A program made the position numbers and the translations under genes. A stretch of 64,000 nucleotides of DNA, taken from NCBI RefSeq assembly GCF_000619805.1, contig NZ_JHUV01000011.1:62001-126000 (forward strand). The letters run 5' to 3'. Shown here piece after piece: positions 54,036-62,889 of this stretch. How positions within the stretch are numbered: position 1 is the stretch's first letter; each line of letters begins with the position of its first letter. Source of the DNA: Sulfurihydrogenibium subterraneum DSM 15120 (GTDB lineage Bacteria > Aquificota > Aquificia > Aquificales > Hydrogenothermaceae). The notes below the pieces were generated by a model. The model had not been told where the DNA came from. It saw only the letters and a list, made by a program, of their open reading frames with translations, and made no database searches.

Positions 54036-55190
54036 TTAAAAATCCTCTATTTTGTATCTATCATTTTGTGGTGGTAGTAGCTTTAATCCTGATAAAGTTG
54101 GGTTTGTAATGTTTTTGTGTTGCACTAAAACTTTAAACTTTTCTCCCATTCCTTTTGGAAGTATAAGAGTTTTAAGTCTGTTTATCCTTTCAAAAGATTT
54201 TGAATCTCCTTTTTCCTGTAGCTTAATCATAACATCTCCAAGCCCTAAGTTTATTAAAAAATGAGCTTGGTCTGTAAATCCTGTAAACTCCAGTCCCACC
54301 TTTTTTCCATAATAAACTAAAGCTGAAAAGTTAACGTGAGAAGTAATATCCTGCAGTCCAATATTCTCGTAAAAGTTTTCGTTATAGGTGTGTTTGTAGT
54401 AGCATAAAAGAGTCCCTTTCATTCTGTATGGTTTATACAACTCTTTAGAAGGATAGCCATAATCAACAGTAAAAACAAAACCTTTTTTTAGGTTTTGTCC
54501 TATCTTTTGTATTAAATCTTTTGCAATCAAATTAACTTCCGTTGTCATACCTTCTGGAATGTCTATTTTTAACTCTTTTAAATAGTTTAAAATATTCTCG
54601 CCAGCTTCTCTAAAATCTTCTATAATTTCTCCATCTACTTCATTTAAATAAACTTCGTATATTCTTCCGTTTTTCTTTTTTATAAGATGGACAGGTAAAG
54701 CGTCAAAAAGTTCGTTTGAGTAAATTATACCTTCAACTTCTTCTAAATCTTCAATGTTTTCCAGCCATCTAACGTTAAAACTGTCTAATATTTTTTTCTG
54801 ATTTTCAATATGAAAAGGAGATTTTTCAACTGAGATAAATTCAAGATTTTCATAAAACTCGGGATAATTAGATTTTATTTCATTTAAAACGTCAAAAGCT
54901 AAAATACCTTTTCCTGACCCTATCTCTACAAGCTTTATTTTTTGACCTTTAAAGTAGTTTAGATAGATTTCGTTAAACTGTTTTGATAGAAGCTGACCAA
55001 ATACAGGGTCAAGCTCAGAGCTTGTAAAAAAGTCTCCGTATCCACCGATTTTTTCTTTATCAGAAGTATAGTAGCCAAGGGAAGGATAGTATAATGCATA
55101 ATCCATAAAATCTTTAAAACTAATCCCTCCCCTCTTTTTTATATCGTTAAGTATTATTTCTATCAGCTCTTTTTTTCCTGATAATTTCAT
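54036..55190 (-). CDS. MidA/NDUFAF7-type SAM methyltransferase
   Basis: A 384-residue class I methyltransferase of the COG1565 family. The start GGISFKDFMDYALYYPSLGYYTSD and GGYGDFFTSSELDPVFGQLLSKQF are diagnostic. The SAM loop is KLVEIGSGKGILAFDVL near 85, followed by YSNELFDALPVHLI. In mitochondria the homologue NDUFAF7 dimethylates an arginine of NDUFS2 (NuoD) during complex I assembly. The start shares one base with the nuoI stop (TAATG), so the two are translationally coupled. This strongly suggests a complex I or Ehr subunit as substrate. Confidence 0.92.
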   Translation of the reverse strand: MKLSGKKELIEIILNDIKKRGGISFKDFMDYALYYPSLGYYTSDKEKIGGYGDFFTSSELDPVFGQLLSKQFNEIYLNYFKGQKIKLVEIGSGKGILAFDVLNEIKSNYPEFYENLEFISVEKSPFHIENQKKILDSFNVRWLENIEDLEEVEGIIYSNELFDALPVHLIKKKNGRIYEVYLNEVDGEIIEDFREAGENILNYLKELKIDIPEGMTTEVNLIAKDLIQKIGQNLKKGFVFTVDYGYPSKELYKPYRMKGTLLCYYKHTYNENFYENIGLQDITSHVNFSALVYYGKKVGLEFTGFTDQAHFLINLGLGDVMIKLQEKGDSKSFERINRLKTLILPKGMGEKFKVLVQHKNITNPTLSGLKLLPPQNDRYKIEDF

Positions 55191-55882
55191 TAAGCAGTCT
55201 GGTCGTGGTAGTTAGGACCTAATTTAGGCATATTAAAGTCCCAGAGTTTTTCTCTTGTTTTATCATACTCAGGCCAGAGTTTTTGGTCTTCTCTCCACTG
55301 GGAATGTTGGTCAAACTTTTCGTCTCTCCTTCTTGATGCAAATTCGTTTGCTATTTGTGTAAGCATATCTTTATCTAAAACCCAATTTCTTCTTGTGTAA
55401 GAAGAAAGATCGTATATATCTGTCATTATTATGCAGTCCGTAGGGCAAGCTTGAGTACAAAGACCACAGAATGTACATTTAGATAAATCCATATTAAATA
55501 CTGTCATAACTTTTAATCCATAGTGTGGATGGTCTTCTGGCACGTCTAACTTTTCTGATTGAATATCAAAAAGCTCTGGAACTGGGCAGGCTGCTTGGCA
55601 GAACTTACAAGCTATACACCTTGTTTCTCCAGGTTCTGGTGGCTTTATTTTAAGTCTTTTTACCCAAGAATCAAACTCTGGATTTTCAGTCCCATCTACC
55701 GTCCTAAGTCCATGCACACCTCTAAACCTTGGTGGAGGAGTAACTACTTCATAAGGAAAGTCAACAGTTATAACTTTCTTCCACAGATGTTTTATAGTGG
55801 TTTTTAATCCTTTTATAAAGTCAAGGAAAAATATTTTTTCAACTAATGTTTGAGGTTTTGCACCTACTTTTTTTACACCCAT
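55190..55882 (-). CDS. nuoI: NADH-quinone oxidoreductase subunit I
   Basis: A 230-residue ferredoxin-like subunit. Two 4Fe-4S motifs are complete: CIACKFCQAACPVP and CTFCGLCTQACPTDC, binding clusters N6a and N6b that carry electrons to N2. The N-terminal part (LKTTIKHLWKKVITVDFPYEVVTPPPRFRGVHGL) is the usual membrane-side helix and loop. It follows the coiled-coil gene and nuoCD. nuoH, which normally sits between D and I, is absent here. Confidence 0.94.
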   Translation of the reverse strand: MGVKKVGAKPQTLVEKIFFLDFIKGLKTTIKHLWKKVITVDFPYEVVTPPPRFRGVHGLRTVDGTENPEFDSWVKRLKIKPPEPGETRCIACKFCQAACPVPELFDIQSEKLDVPEDHPHYGLKVMTVFNMDLSKCTFCGLCTQACPTDCIIMTDIYDLSSYTRRNWVLDKDMLTQIANEFASRRRDEKFDQHSQWREDQKLWPEYDKTREKLWDFNMPKLGPNYHDQTA

Positions 55883-55894
55883 TTTATGCCTCCT

Positions 55895-56326
55895 TTAAAG
55901 AAGATTGAACCTTTTTAAAACAGTAGCAACTTTTGGGTCTTCTTTAGCAAGTTCTCTCAAAGCTTTTATTAAATCAGATAGCTTACCTTCTTTTTCTATT
56001 TCTTGAACAACTTCTTGTTTTAAAGCTTTAAGGTATGTTCTTCTATCCCATAATGCAAAGCCTATGGTAGTAGCTGTTAAAGTTGTAAAAATACCTGTAA
56101 TTATCCATAAAAATGTGTAAAGCTGGTCTATTTTCTTGTCTATTTGGTCTATTCTTTTGTTCATATCTTCCATTCTTTTTTCAAGACCATCCACTCTACC
56201 TTTTAACTCAGATACTTGCATGCTAAGATTTATAAGAAGCTCCCTGTCTTTTTCTGTAAAACTATCAGCCTTTGCGTAAAACGACAAACCTATAATTAAG
56301 ATAAAAATAGCTTTTAAAATCTTCAT
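55895..56326 (-). CDS. Exported coiled-coil membrane protein in the nuo operon
   Basis: A 143-residue protein with a signal sequence (ILKAIFILIIGLSFYAKA), a heptad coiled coil at about 28-68 (ELKGRVDGLEKRMEDMNKRIDQIDKKIDQ), one membrane helix (about 70-91) and a charged cytoplasmic tail. The repeated pattern resembles other short coiled-coil anchors, but I know no family function. It starts one base from the nuoCD stop and ends 12 bases before nuoI, so it is expressed with complex I. A role in assembly or anchoring is possible but unproven. Confidence 0.65.
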   Translation of the reverse strand: MKILKAIFILIIGLSFYAKADSFTEKDRELLINLSMQVSELKGRVDGLEKRMEDMNKRIDQIDKKIDQLYTFLWIITGIFTTLTATTIGFALWDRRTYLKALKQEVVQEIEKEGKLSDLIKALRELAKEDPKVATVLKRFNLL

Positions 56327-58059
56327 TATCTATCAGTCTCTCCAACTACTGGGTCTATGGTTGAAAGTAAAGTAATTGCGTCAGCTATAGGTCTTCCTAT
56401 AATAGCTTTTGTAAAGACTTGTAGGTTGTAGAATGCTCCAGAACGTATTCTCATTCTGTGGGCTTTTAAACCGTCTTTTTTGTTGTAAATGTAAAATCCA
56501 AGCTCTCCTCTTGGGTTGTCTGAAGACGCGTACACTTCACCTGCTGGAAGCTTCATACCTCTACCGTCTATAGTTACTTTTAATTTTTTCTCATCTGGAG
56601 TTTGGAAGAAGTAAGGGTCGTTTTTAGACATTTTTCTTAATTTTGCTACACACTGCTGGATTATCCTTATACTTTGTCTCATCTCTTCCATTCTTACAAG
56701 GTATCTGTCATAAGAGTCTCCAGTTTCTCCAACAGGAATATCAAACTCTACTTCTCCATAAGCATCGTATTTATCTATTTTTCTAATATCGTAAGGGACT
56801 CCTGAACCTCTTGCAACAGCTCCTGTTAAGCCATAATCGTAAACATCTTCTTCTGTAATGATACAAACGTCTTTATTCCTTGAAAGCCATATTCTGTTTC
56901 TTGTTAAAAGTGTTTCGTAATCGTTTATTCTCTCTGGAAGATCTTTTATAATATGCTCTATAGCATCTAACGCACCGTAAGGTAGGTCTGCAAAGACACC
57001 GCCTATTCTAAAGTAGTTTATAGTAAATCTTGCTCCAGATATACCTTCAATAATGTCCATAATTTTTTCTCTTTCTCTAAATGTATATAAGAACATTGTT
57101 AGAGCACCAAGATCTAAGGCATAAGTTCCAAGCCATAGAAGGTGGCTGTTAATCCTTGATAGCTCAGCCATCATAGTTCTAATCCACTTTGCTTTTTCTG
57201 GAATTTCAATACCAAGGAGCTTCTCTGCTGCTAAAACGTATGCGTGATTTTCGTTTATCGCAGCAATGTAGTCCATTCTGTCAGTATATGGTATAAACTG
57301 TTGCCAGTTAACATTTTCTCCTAATTTTTCTACTCCTCTGTGGAGCTGTCCTATGATAATATCACACTGTTTTACATACTCTCCATCAAGGTCAAATAAA
57401 AACCATATTGTTCCGTGTGTTCCTGGGTGTAATGGTCCCCAGTTTAACACTATCTGAGAGGTTTTAACAGGCATTCTTTTCTTTTGAGTTATTTCAAGGT
57501 CTTCCATTGTTGGAATGGCGGTATGCATTCTGTCGTAGTTAAATAAACCTTCTAATGAGTCTCCTCTAAGTGTTTCGTTTAAAGAAGGAAGATATGTATC
57601 TTTTATTCCTTCGAGAGGAAAGTCTTTCCTTAAAGGATGGTATGGGTATGTTTCCCAAAGGAGCATTCTAACTAAATTTTCGTGTCCTTCAAACTTTATA
57701 CCAAACATATCCCAAGCTTCTCTTTCAGCCCACTTTGCACCTTTCCAGAGATTGGTAAGTGTAGGGAGCGTTTCGTCTAATGCCCACGTTTTTACTATTA
57801 TTCTGTACTGGTAAGTAGGAGAAAACAGTATAACTACTCCTTGGAATCTTGGGTCTTCCTTTTCACCGTGGTCTATTATTGTAAGGTCTAAAAACATTCT
57901 AAAATCGTATTCTTTATCTTCTTTTAAGAACTTTAAAAATTCTATAAATTTATCTTTTGGAACTTCAACAGATACAACCCCACTTTTATCTTGTGATACT
58001 TTCGGATATCCAAATCTTTCTTCTAACCTTTTTGCCTTCTCAACACTTATCCAAGACAT
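56326..58059 (-). CDS. nuoCD: NADH-quinone oxidoreductase subunits C and D, fused
   Basis: A 577-residue fusion. Residues 1-155 are NuoC (AEREAWDMFGIKFEGH, HPLRKDFPLEG) and 190-577 are NuoD, the quinone-site subunit (LNWGPLHPGTHG, GQLHRGVEKLGE, YAFTINYFRIGG-like stretch, DPVVGETDR end). Two site histidines are present (H211, H215). The position that is a conserved arginine in most NuoD (HGVLRL/HGAFRI) is Trp219 here (HGTIWF). It has a good promoter and begins the nuoCD-coiled coil-nuoI-midA unit. Confidence 0.94.
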   Translation of the reverse strand: MSWISVEKAKRLEERFGYPKVSQDKSGVVSVEVPKDKFIEFLKFLKEDKEYDFRMFLDLTIIDHGEKEDPRFQGVVILFSPTYQYRIIVKTWALDETLPTLTNLWKGAKWAEREAWDMFGIKFEGHENLVRMLLWETYPYHPLRKDFPLEGIKDTYLPSLNETLRGDSLEGLFNYDRMHTAIPTMEDLEITQKKRMPVKTSQIVLNWGPLHPGTHGTIWFLFDLDGEYVKQCDIIIGQLHRGVEKLGENVNWQQFIPYTDRMDYIAAINENHAYVLAAEKLLGIEIPEKAKWIRTMMAELSRINSHLLWLGTYALDLGALTMFLYTFREREKIMDIIEGISGARFTINYFRIGGVFADLPYGALDAIEHIIKDLPERINDYETLLTRNRIWLSRNKDVCIITEEDVYDYGLTGAVARGSGVPYDIRKIDKYDAYGEVEFDIPVGETGDSYDRYLVRMEEMRQSIRIIQQCVAKLRKMSKNDPYFFQTPDEKKLKVTIDGRGMKLPAGEVYASSDNPRGELGFYIYNKKDGLKAHRMRIRSGAFYNLQVFTKAIIGRPIADAITLLSTIDPVVGETDR

Positions 58060-58101
58060 CCTTCCTTCCTCAAAAATTTTTTAATAAAACATTGTTATAA
58101 A

Positions 58102-58130
58102 ATATTAACCTTTTTTTTAAATAAATTCAA
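58102..58130 (-). promoter_or_regulatory. Promoter of nuoCD
   Basis: On the minus strand TTGAAT (58130-58125) and TAATAT (58107-58102) are 17 bases apart. The nuoCD start at 58059 follows after a leader of about 35 bases with GGAAGGAAGG as ribosome site. Confidence 0.65.
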
Positions 58131-58133
58131 GTA

Positions 58134-59207
58134 TTACAATCTCTTGATTATCTCTTCTGTCATTTCTGCAGTATTTACTTTTTTAGTTCCAGGAGACCAT
58201 ATATCTGCTGTTCTATAGCCATCTTCTAATACTTTTTCTACAGATCTTTCAATATCCCTTGCAGCTTCTGGAAGTTTACAGGTTATTTCAAGCATCATAG
58301 CAGCTGATAAAATAGTTGCTATGGGGTTTGCTATACCTTTTCCTGCTATATCAGGTGCAGAGCCGTGTATTGGTTCATAAAAAGCATATCTTTCTCCAAT
58401 GCTTGCAGATGGTAGCATTCCAAGGCTTCCTGTTAACGCTCCTGCTTCATCTGATATTATATCTCCAAATATGTTACCTGTAACGATAACGTCAAAATCT
58501 TTTGGTCTTCTTATAAGTTGCATTGCACAGTTATCAACGTACATATGTTCAAGCTCAACATCTGCATAATCTGCGTGGACTTCGTTTACAACCTCTCTCC
58601 AAAGACCGCTAACTTCTAACACGTTTGCCTTATCTACGCTTGTGACTTTCTTTCTTCTGTTTCTTGCCATTTCAAATGCAACCTTCGCTATTCTTTTTAT
58701 CTCGTGTTCATAGTAAATCATAGTGTTGTATCCAACTCTTTCACCGTTTCTTATTTCTCTACCTCTTGGTTCCCCAAAGTACACGTCTCCTGTTAATTCT
58801 CTTAAAACTACTAAGTCAACGCCTTTTATAACCTCTTCTTTAAGTGGTGAAGAGCTAAGTAGTGGTGTATAAGCCTTTGCAGGTCTTATGTTTGCAAAAA
58901 GTTCTAACTCTTTTCTTATTCTGAGTAATCCTTTTTCTGGTCTTTTGTCTGTAGGTAAGTTGTCCCACTTTTCTCCACCTACAGCTCCAAATAAAACAGC
59001 ATCACTTTCTTTACATATCTTTAAAGTTTCTGGTGGAAGCGGGTCTCCAGTCTCATCTATAGCAGCTCCACCTACAAGTCCGTGTTTGTACTCAAATGTA
59101 ATACCGTATTTTTTTGATATTACGTCTAACACTTTTAAAGCTGAATCAATAATTTCTGGACCTATTCCATCTCCAGGTAAAACCGCGATTTTAAAATGCT
59201 TTTTCAT
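58134..59207 (-). CDS. leuB: 3-isopropylmalate dehydrogenase
   Basis: A 357-residue enzyme of leucine synthesis, oxidising and decarboxylating 3-isopropylmalate with NAD. Substrate-binding residues lie in [18 protein letters not shown] and [15 protein letters not shown], the metal-binding part in [26 protein letters not shown], and the NAD loop in [18 protein letters not shown]. The set of motifs is that of LeuB rather than isocitrate dehydrogenase. It follows nadC by one base. Confidence 0.95.
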   Translation of the reverse strand: MKKHFKIAVLPGDGIGPEIIDSALKVLDVISKKYGITFEYKHGLVGGAAIDETGDPLPPETLKICKESDAVLFGAVGGEKWDNLPTDKRPEKGLLRIRKELELFANIRPAKAYTPLLSSSPLKEEVIKGVDLVVLRELTGDVYFGEPRGREIRNGERVGYNTMIYYEHEIKRIAKVAFEMARNRRKKVTSVDKANVLEVSGLWREVVNEVHADYADVELEHMYVDNCAMQLIRRPKDFDVIVTGNIFGDIISDEAGALTGSLGMLPSASIGERYAFYEPIHGSAPDIAGKGIANPIATILSAAMMLEITCKLPEAARDIERSVEKVLEDGYRTADIWSPGTKKVNTAEMTEEIIKRL

Positions 59208-59208
59208 C

Positions 59209-60048
59209 TTAAACTCCTCCAGTATTTAATTTTAAACTTATATCAAGCCATTTTGCAGAGTGGATAACAGACCCTGTTGATATAAAGTCTGGATTAGATA
59301 AAGCATACTGTCTTATATTTTCAAGGGTTATGTTTCCTGACACTTCCACTAACTTTTTTCCATCAATTATCTTTACAGCTTCTTTAACTTCTTCAGGGCT
59401 CATATTATCAAGCATTATAATATCAGCTTCCGTTTCCAGAGCCTCATAGAGCTGGTCAAAATTTGCCACTTCTACTTCAACCTTTACCATTGGTGATATT
59501 TTATTTTTAACCTGTCTTACAGCTTCTTTTATACTTCCTACTAAAGTAATGTGATTATCTTTTAACATCACCATATCGTAAAGGGCAAACCTGTGGTTTT
59601 CTCCACCTCCCACTTTTACAGCATACTTTTCAAAAGCTCTAAATCCGGGCGTTGTTTTTCTCGTATCAAGAAGTTTTGTTTTAGTCCCTTCAAGCTCTTT
59701 TACAAAAAGATTCGTTAAAGTAGCAATTCCTGATAGTCTTTGAAGAATGTTTAAAGCTAATCTTTCTCCTTTTAGAATGCTTTTACAGTTTCCATAGACT
59801 AATCCTATAATCTCTCCTATTTCTACGTAATCTCCTTCCTTTTTGAAACTTTGAAAGTTTGCATCACCAAATGTATTAAAAACTTCTTTTACAAAAACAG
59901 TTCCTGCGATCACTCCTGACTGCTTTGCAACAAAGACACCTTCAACATTTTTATCTATATCAAGACTGTCTGTTGTTAAGTCTCTGTATCCTATATCTTC
60001 CTCTAAAAATTCTAAAATCTTTTTTCTTACAAATATACTATCTAACAT
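59209..60048 (-). CDS. nadC: Nicotinate-nucleotide pyrophosphorylase
   Basis: A 279-residue quinolinate phosphoribosyltransferase, making nicotinate mononucleotide for NAD. Key stretches: [13 protein letters not shown] at the start, [46 protein letters not shown] (substrate-binding Arg, Lys, His) and [15 protein letters not shown]. Length is typical. It lies between hemJ and leuB on the same strand. Confidence 0.95.
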   Translation of the reverse strand: MLDSIFVRKKILEFLEEDIGYRDLTTDSLDIDKNVEGVFVAKQSGVIAGTVFVKEVFNTFGDANFQSFKKEGDYVEIGEIIGLVYGNCKSILKGERLALNILQRLSGIATLTNLFVKELEGTKTKLLDTRKTTPGFRAFEKYAVKVGGGENHRFALYDMVMLKDNHITLVGSIKEAVRQVKNKISPMVKVEVEVANFDQLYEALETEADIIMLDNMSPEEVKEAVKIIDGKKLVEVSGNITLENIRQYALSNPDFISTGSVIHSAKWLDISLKLNTGGV

Positions 60049-60055
60049 TTTTCAC

Positions 60056-60484
60056 CTAAAAAGGTTTTACTATCACAAGAATAACGATTAAAATAAGTAT
60101 GATTGTAGGAATTTCGTTGTACATTCTGAAAAACTTCCCTGACTTGGTGCATTGGTCTTTTAAAAATTTTCTTCTAACATACTCGTTATGGAAAAAGAAG
60201 GCAGTAAGAAGAATTACCAAAACTATTTTTGCGTGAAGCCAGCCACCAGTTGTAAGTAAAGAAGGGTTTAAAGCTATCATTCCAAGACCAGAAACAACCG
60301 TTAAAACAAAAGCTGGAATGCCGATAACATAAAAAAGCTTTTTCTCCATTACTTTCACAACCTGAACAAACCCTTGATTGTCTCTATTTTCGGCATGATA
60401 GACAAAAAGTCTTGGGAGATAGAACAAAACAGCCATCCAAGACACCATAAATATAATGTGAATAACCTTTAGCCAAATATACAC
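60056..60484 (-). CDS. hemJ: Protoporphyrinogen oxidase HemJ
   Basis: A 142-residue membrane protein with four helices. The histidine in LKVIHIIFMVSWMA, the LPRLFVYHAE segment, GGWLHAKIVLV and FRMYNEIPT near the end are the features of HemJ, which binds haem and makes protoporphyrin IX. It starts at a GTG with AGAGG upstream. hemD at 32 kb belongs to the same pathway. Divergent to the two-component system. Confidence 0.9.
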   Translation of the reverse strand: MYIWLKVIHIIFMVSWMAVLFYLPRLFVYHAENRDNQGFVQVVKVMEKKLFYVIGIPAFVLTVVSGLGMIALNPSLLTTGGWLHAKIVLVILLTAFFFHNEYVRRKFLKDQCTKSGKFFRMYNEIPTIILILIVILVIVKPF

Positions 60485-60543
60485 AATAAAACCTCTAAAA
60501 TGTTTAATTAAAATATTTTACTACACATACCGATAAAGTATAC

Positions 60544-61197
60544 ATGAGAGTTTTACTTGTTGAAGATGACTTAATATTGGGAGAAAGTTTAAAAGAGTAC
60601 TTGGAAGAAAATGAGATAGAAGTAGTCTGGATAAACGACGGTAGGGATTTAGACCAAGCTTTGCAGTTAAACGAGTATGACGTTATTGTATTAGATTTAA
60701 TTTTAAAATTTGAAAAAGGAGAAAACTTACTACACTATTTAAGAAATAAAGGAATCAAAACGCCAGTTCTTATAATAACTGCAAAAAATAAAATAGAAGA
60801 CAAAGAAGTTTGCTTTAATTTAGGAGCTGACGATTACTTAACAAAACCATTTAATCCAAAAGAGCTCCTGCTTAGAATAAAAGCGTTAAGTAAAAGAGTC
60901 CATGTATCAGATAGATACAAGATAAAAAATCTAGAGATAGATTTAGAAAATCAGATAATTATAAAAGATGGCAAAGAAGTAAAGCTTTCAAAAACCGCTT
61001 GGAATCTTCTTACACTGCTGTTAAAAAGGAAAGGTCAGATAGTATCTACAGAAACTATACTTAACTACGTTTGGGCTGACAAGGCGGTTGGAGATGAAGT
61101 TGTAAGGCAGTATATAAAGGAGCTGAGAAAAGTACTCCCTCCAGAATCAATCGAAACACATAAAGGTATAGGCTACAGATTAAAAGATGAAGTTTGA
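60544..61197 (+). CDS. OmpR-family response regulator
   Basis: A 217-residue regulator. The receiver domain (1-120) has acidic pocket EDD, the phosphorylation aspartate in YDVIVLDLILKFEKGE (about 53) and lysine in DDYLTKPFNPKELL. A winged-helix output domain follows (EVKLSKTAWNLLTLLLKRKGQIVSTETIL, VVRQYIKELRKVL, THKGIGYRL). Stop and start of the kinase gene overlap by 11 bases. No ribosome site is obvious before the ATG. The regulon is unknown. Confidence 0.93.
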   Translation: MRVLLVEDDLILGESLKEYLEENEIEVVWINDGRDLDQALQLNEYDVIVLDLILKFEKGENLLHYLRNKGIKTPVLIITAKNKIEDKEVCFNLGADDYLTKPFNPKELLLRIKALSKRVHVSDRYKIKNLEIDLENQIIIKDGKEVKLSKTAWNLLTLLLKRKGQIVSTETILNYVWADKAVGDEVVRQYIKELRKVLPPESIETHKGIGYRLKDEV

Positions 61198-62032
61198 ACT
61201 AAAGATTTTTTTAGCTATAATGCTTATTTTTATAGTAAGTCTTTCAATTATAAATTTTGTAAACCTGTACATTATAAACCAACTTATTTCAGATTACTTA
61301 AGCTTACAATCAAAAGTTTATCCTGATTTTTATGAAAAGATAAAAATGGAAGACATTCTTCAAAAAAAAGAAAAATACGCTACTGTTATTTTTTTATGGG
61401 AAGCTTTTTTAGTAATGGGAACTTCTTTTGTTATTTATCTAGTAATGGATAGATACATAAAAAAAGAACAAAGATATAAATCTTTTTTACAACTGATGAT
61501 TTTAGCTGTATCTCATAAGTTTGGAAACAGTTTAGCAAGTATTTTAACGAATTTAGAAATGTTAAAAAGTAAAGTAAGTTCAAAACAGCTTGACAGAATT
61601 GAAAAGGTAGTTTTAGACCTGTCTAAAGATGTAAAAATCTTATCAGATACATTTAAAAAGTTAGAGTTTGAAGACAGGACTTATCAGAATATTGATATAA
61701 AAAAAGTAGTGTTAGAATCTTTAAAAAGTTTTGAAATAGGAGAAAAGAAGGTAATAATTGATTTAAAACCAATTAAAAAGTACGCAAACAAAACGGATGT
61801 AGATTTAATAATTTACAACATTTTAGAGAATGCCTTTAAGTACTCAGATACTTACATACACATAAAAACAGTAAAAAAATATTTGGTTGTTAGAAATGAC
61901 ACGAAAGACAAAGTAGAAGGAGGAACAGGAATAGGGCTTTTAATAATAGAAAACCTATGTAAGCTTAACCAGATAAAGTTTTGTAAAAGAGTTAGAAAAA
62001 AAACTTTTACTATTTTTCTTGATTTTTCCTGA
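61187..62032 (+). CDS. Small sensor histidine kinase with divergent boxes
   Basis: A 281-residue membrane kinase. Two helices (about 5-33 and 66-88) bracket a 30-residue external loop, too small for a folded sensor domain. The phospho-acceptor is probably H110 in ILAVSHKFGNSLASILTNLEML, where the usual HE is HK. The ATP domain keeps an N box (IIYNILENAFKYSD) and GGTGIGL, but the DxGxG box is reduced to NDTKDKVEGG. Phosphotransfer to the partner regulator is expected but phosphatase balance may differ. Confidence 0.85.
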   Translation: MKFELKIFLAIMLIFIVSLSIINFVNLYIINQLISDYLSLQSKVYPDFYEKIKMEDILQKKEKYATVIFLWEAFLVMGTSFVIYLVMDRYIKKEQRYKSFLQLMILAVSHKFGNSLASILTNLEMLKSKVSSKQLDRIEKVVLDLSKDVKILSDTFKKLEFEDRTYQNIDIKKVVLESLKSFEIGEKKVIIDLKPIKKYANKTDVDLIIYNILENAFKYSDTYIHIKTVKKYLVVRNDTKDKVEGGTGIGLLIIENLCKLNQIKFCKRVRKKTFTIFLDFS

Positions 62033-62225
62033 TTATTTTTGCTTCCCCAGAAGCTATCTTATCAATAGCAATCACTGTCTTTTTTAAAGGTATGCCTTCT
62101 TCTGTTACGTAGGTTTCAGCTCCTGTTTCATATAACTCTATTGCTAACTTAGATGCAGCGTGAACAAGTTCGTATCTGCTTTTAACTTTTTTTAAAGCTT
62201 GCTCAATTAAAGGTCTTTGATTCAA
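62010..62225 (-). CDS. rpoZ: RNA polymerase omega subunit
   Basis: About 71 residues. RPLIEQALKKVKSRYELVHAASKLAIEL and the later AIDKIASGEAKI match omega, which helps assemble the beta' subunit. The frame is open to 62273, but GGAGGT (62233-62238) stands seven bases before the TTG at 62223-62225, giving the short form MNQRPLIEQ; I use this. The 3' end runs 23 bases into the converging kinase gene. Confidence 0.85.
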   Translation of the reverse strand: MNQRPLIEQALKKVKSRYELVHAASKLAIELYETGAETYVTEEGIPLKKTVIAIDKIASGEAKIIRKNQEK

Positions 62226-62258
62226 AACTGATACCTCCAAGTTTTTAGGTAATTTAAT

Positions 62259-62267
62259 ATTATAACA
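62259..62267 (-). promoter_or_regulatory. Extended -10 element before rpoZ
   Basis: TGTTATAAT on the minus strand lies between the gmk stop and the rpoZ start at 62225. It would allow rpoZ to be transcribed apart from nuoN-gmk. Confidence 0.45.
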
Positions 62268-62274
62268 TATCAAT

Positions 62275-62889
62275 TCAAATCATTAAAGCTCTTAAACTTT
62301 CGTCTTTGATGTTATCTAAATCAAATCTGCTTACTTTACATCTTTCTGCGGTTATAATACATTTTATCTGGTCTTTTGCTTGAATAAGATTATCGTTTAC
62401 AACTACATAATCATACTCTTTCCAAAATGGTATTTCCTTTTTAGCTGTATTTAGGCGTTTTTCTATCTCTTGGTCTGATTCTCCCCTTAATTTCATTCTA
62501 TTGACTAACTCTTCTAAAGAAGGTGGGAGTATAAAGATTGTTATAACTTCAGGATATACCTGTTTCATTTGCTTCATTCCTTGAACATCTATAACTAAAA
62601 CAACGTCATAACCTTTTTCAAGAAGCTGGAAAACATCTTTTTTAGGTGTGCCGTAATAATTTCCATGGACTAAAGCGTACTCTAAAAAAGCATTTTCTTT
62701 AATTAGTCTTTCAAATTCTTCCTTTTTGACAAATACGTAGTCTACCCCATCTATCTCATTTTTTCTCTTCTGCCTTGATGTGTAGGTTACAACCCTTCTT
62801 AAAAACGGCAACTCCTCCAGCAGAAGGTTTATTATGGTAGTCTTACCTCCTCCTGCTGGTGATGATACTATATATAAATTTCCTTTCAT
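62275..62889 (-). CDS. gmk: Guanylate kinase
   Basis: A 204-residue GMP kinase. The P loop is [16 protein letters not shown], the GMP-binding part reads [24 protein letters not shown], and [16 protein letters not shown] and [19 protein letters not shown] follow. It recycles GMP for GTP and dGTP. The start overlaps the nuoN stop by ATGA, coupling a nucleotide enzyme to a respiratory subunit. gmk followed by rpoZ is a common pair in bacteria. Confidence 0.95.
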   Translation of the reverse strand: MKGNLYIVSSPAGGGKTTIINLLLEELPFLRRVVTYTSRQKRKNEIDGVDYVFVKKEEFERLIKENAFLEYALVHGNYYGTPKKDVFQLLEKGYDVVLVIDVQGMKQMKQVYPEVITIFILPPSLEELVNRMKLRGESDQEIEKRLNTAKKEIPFWKEYDYVVVNDNLIQAKDQIKCIITAERCKVSRFDLDNIKDESLRALMI

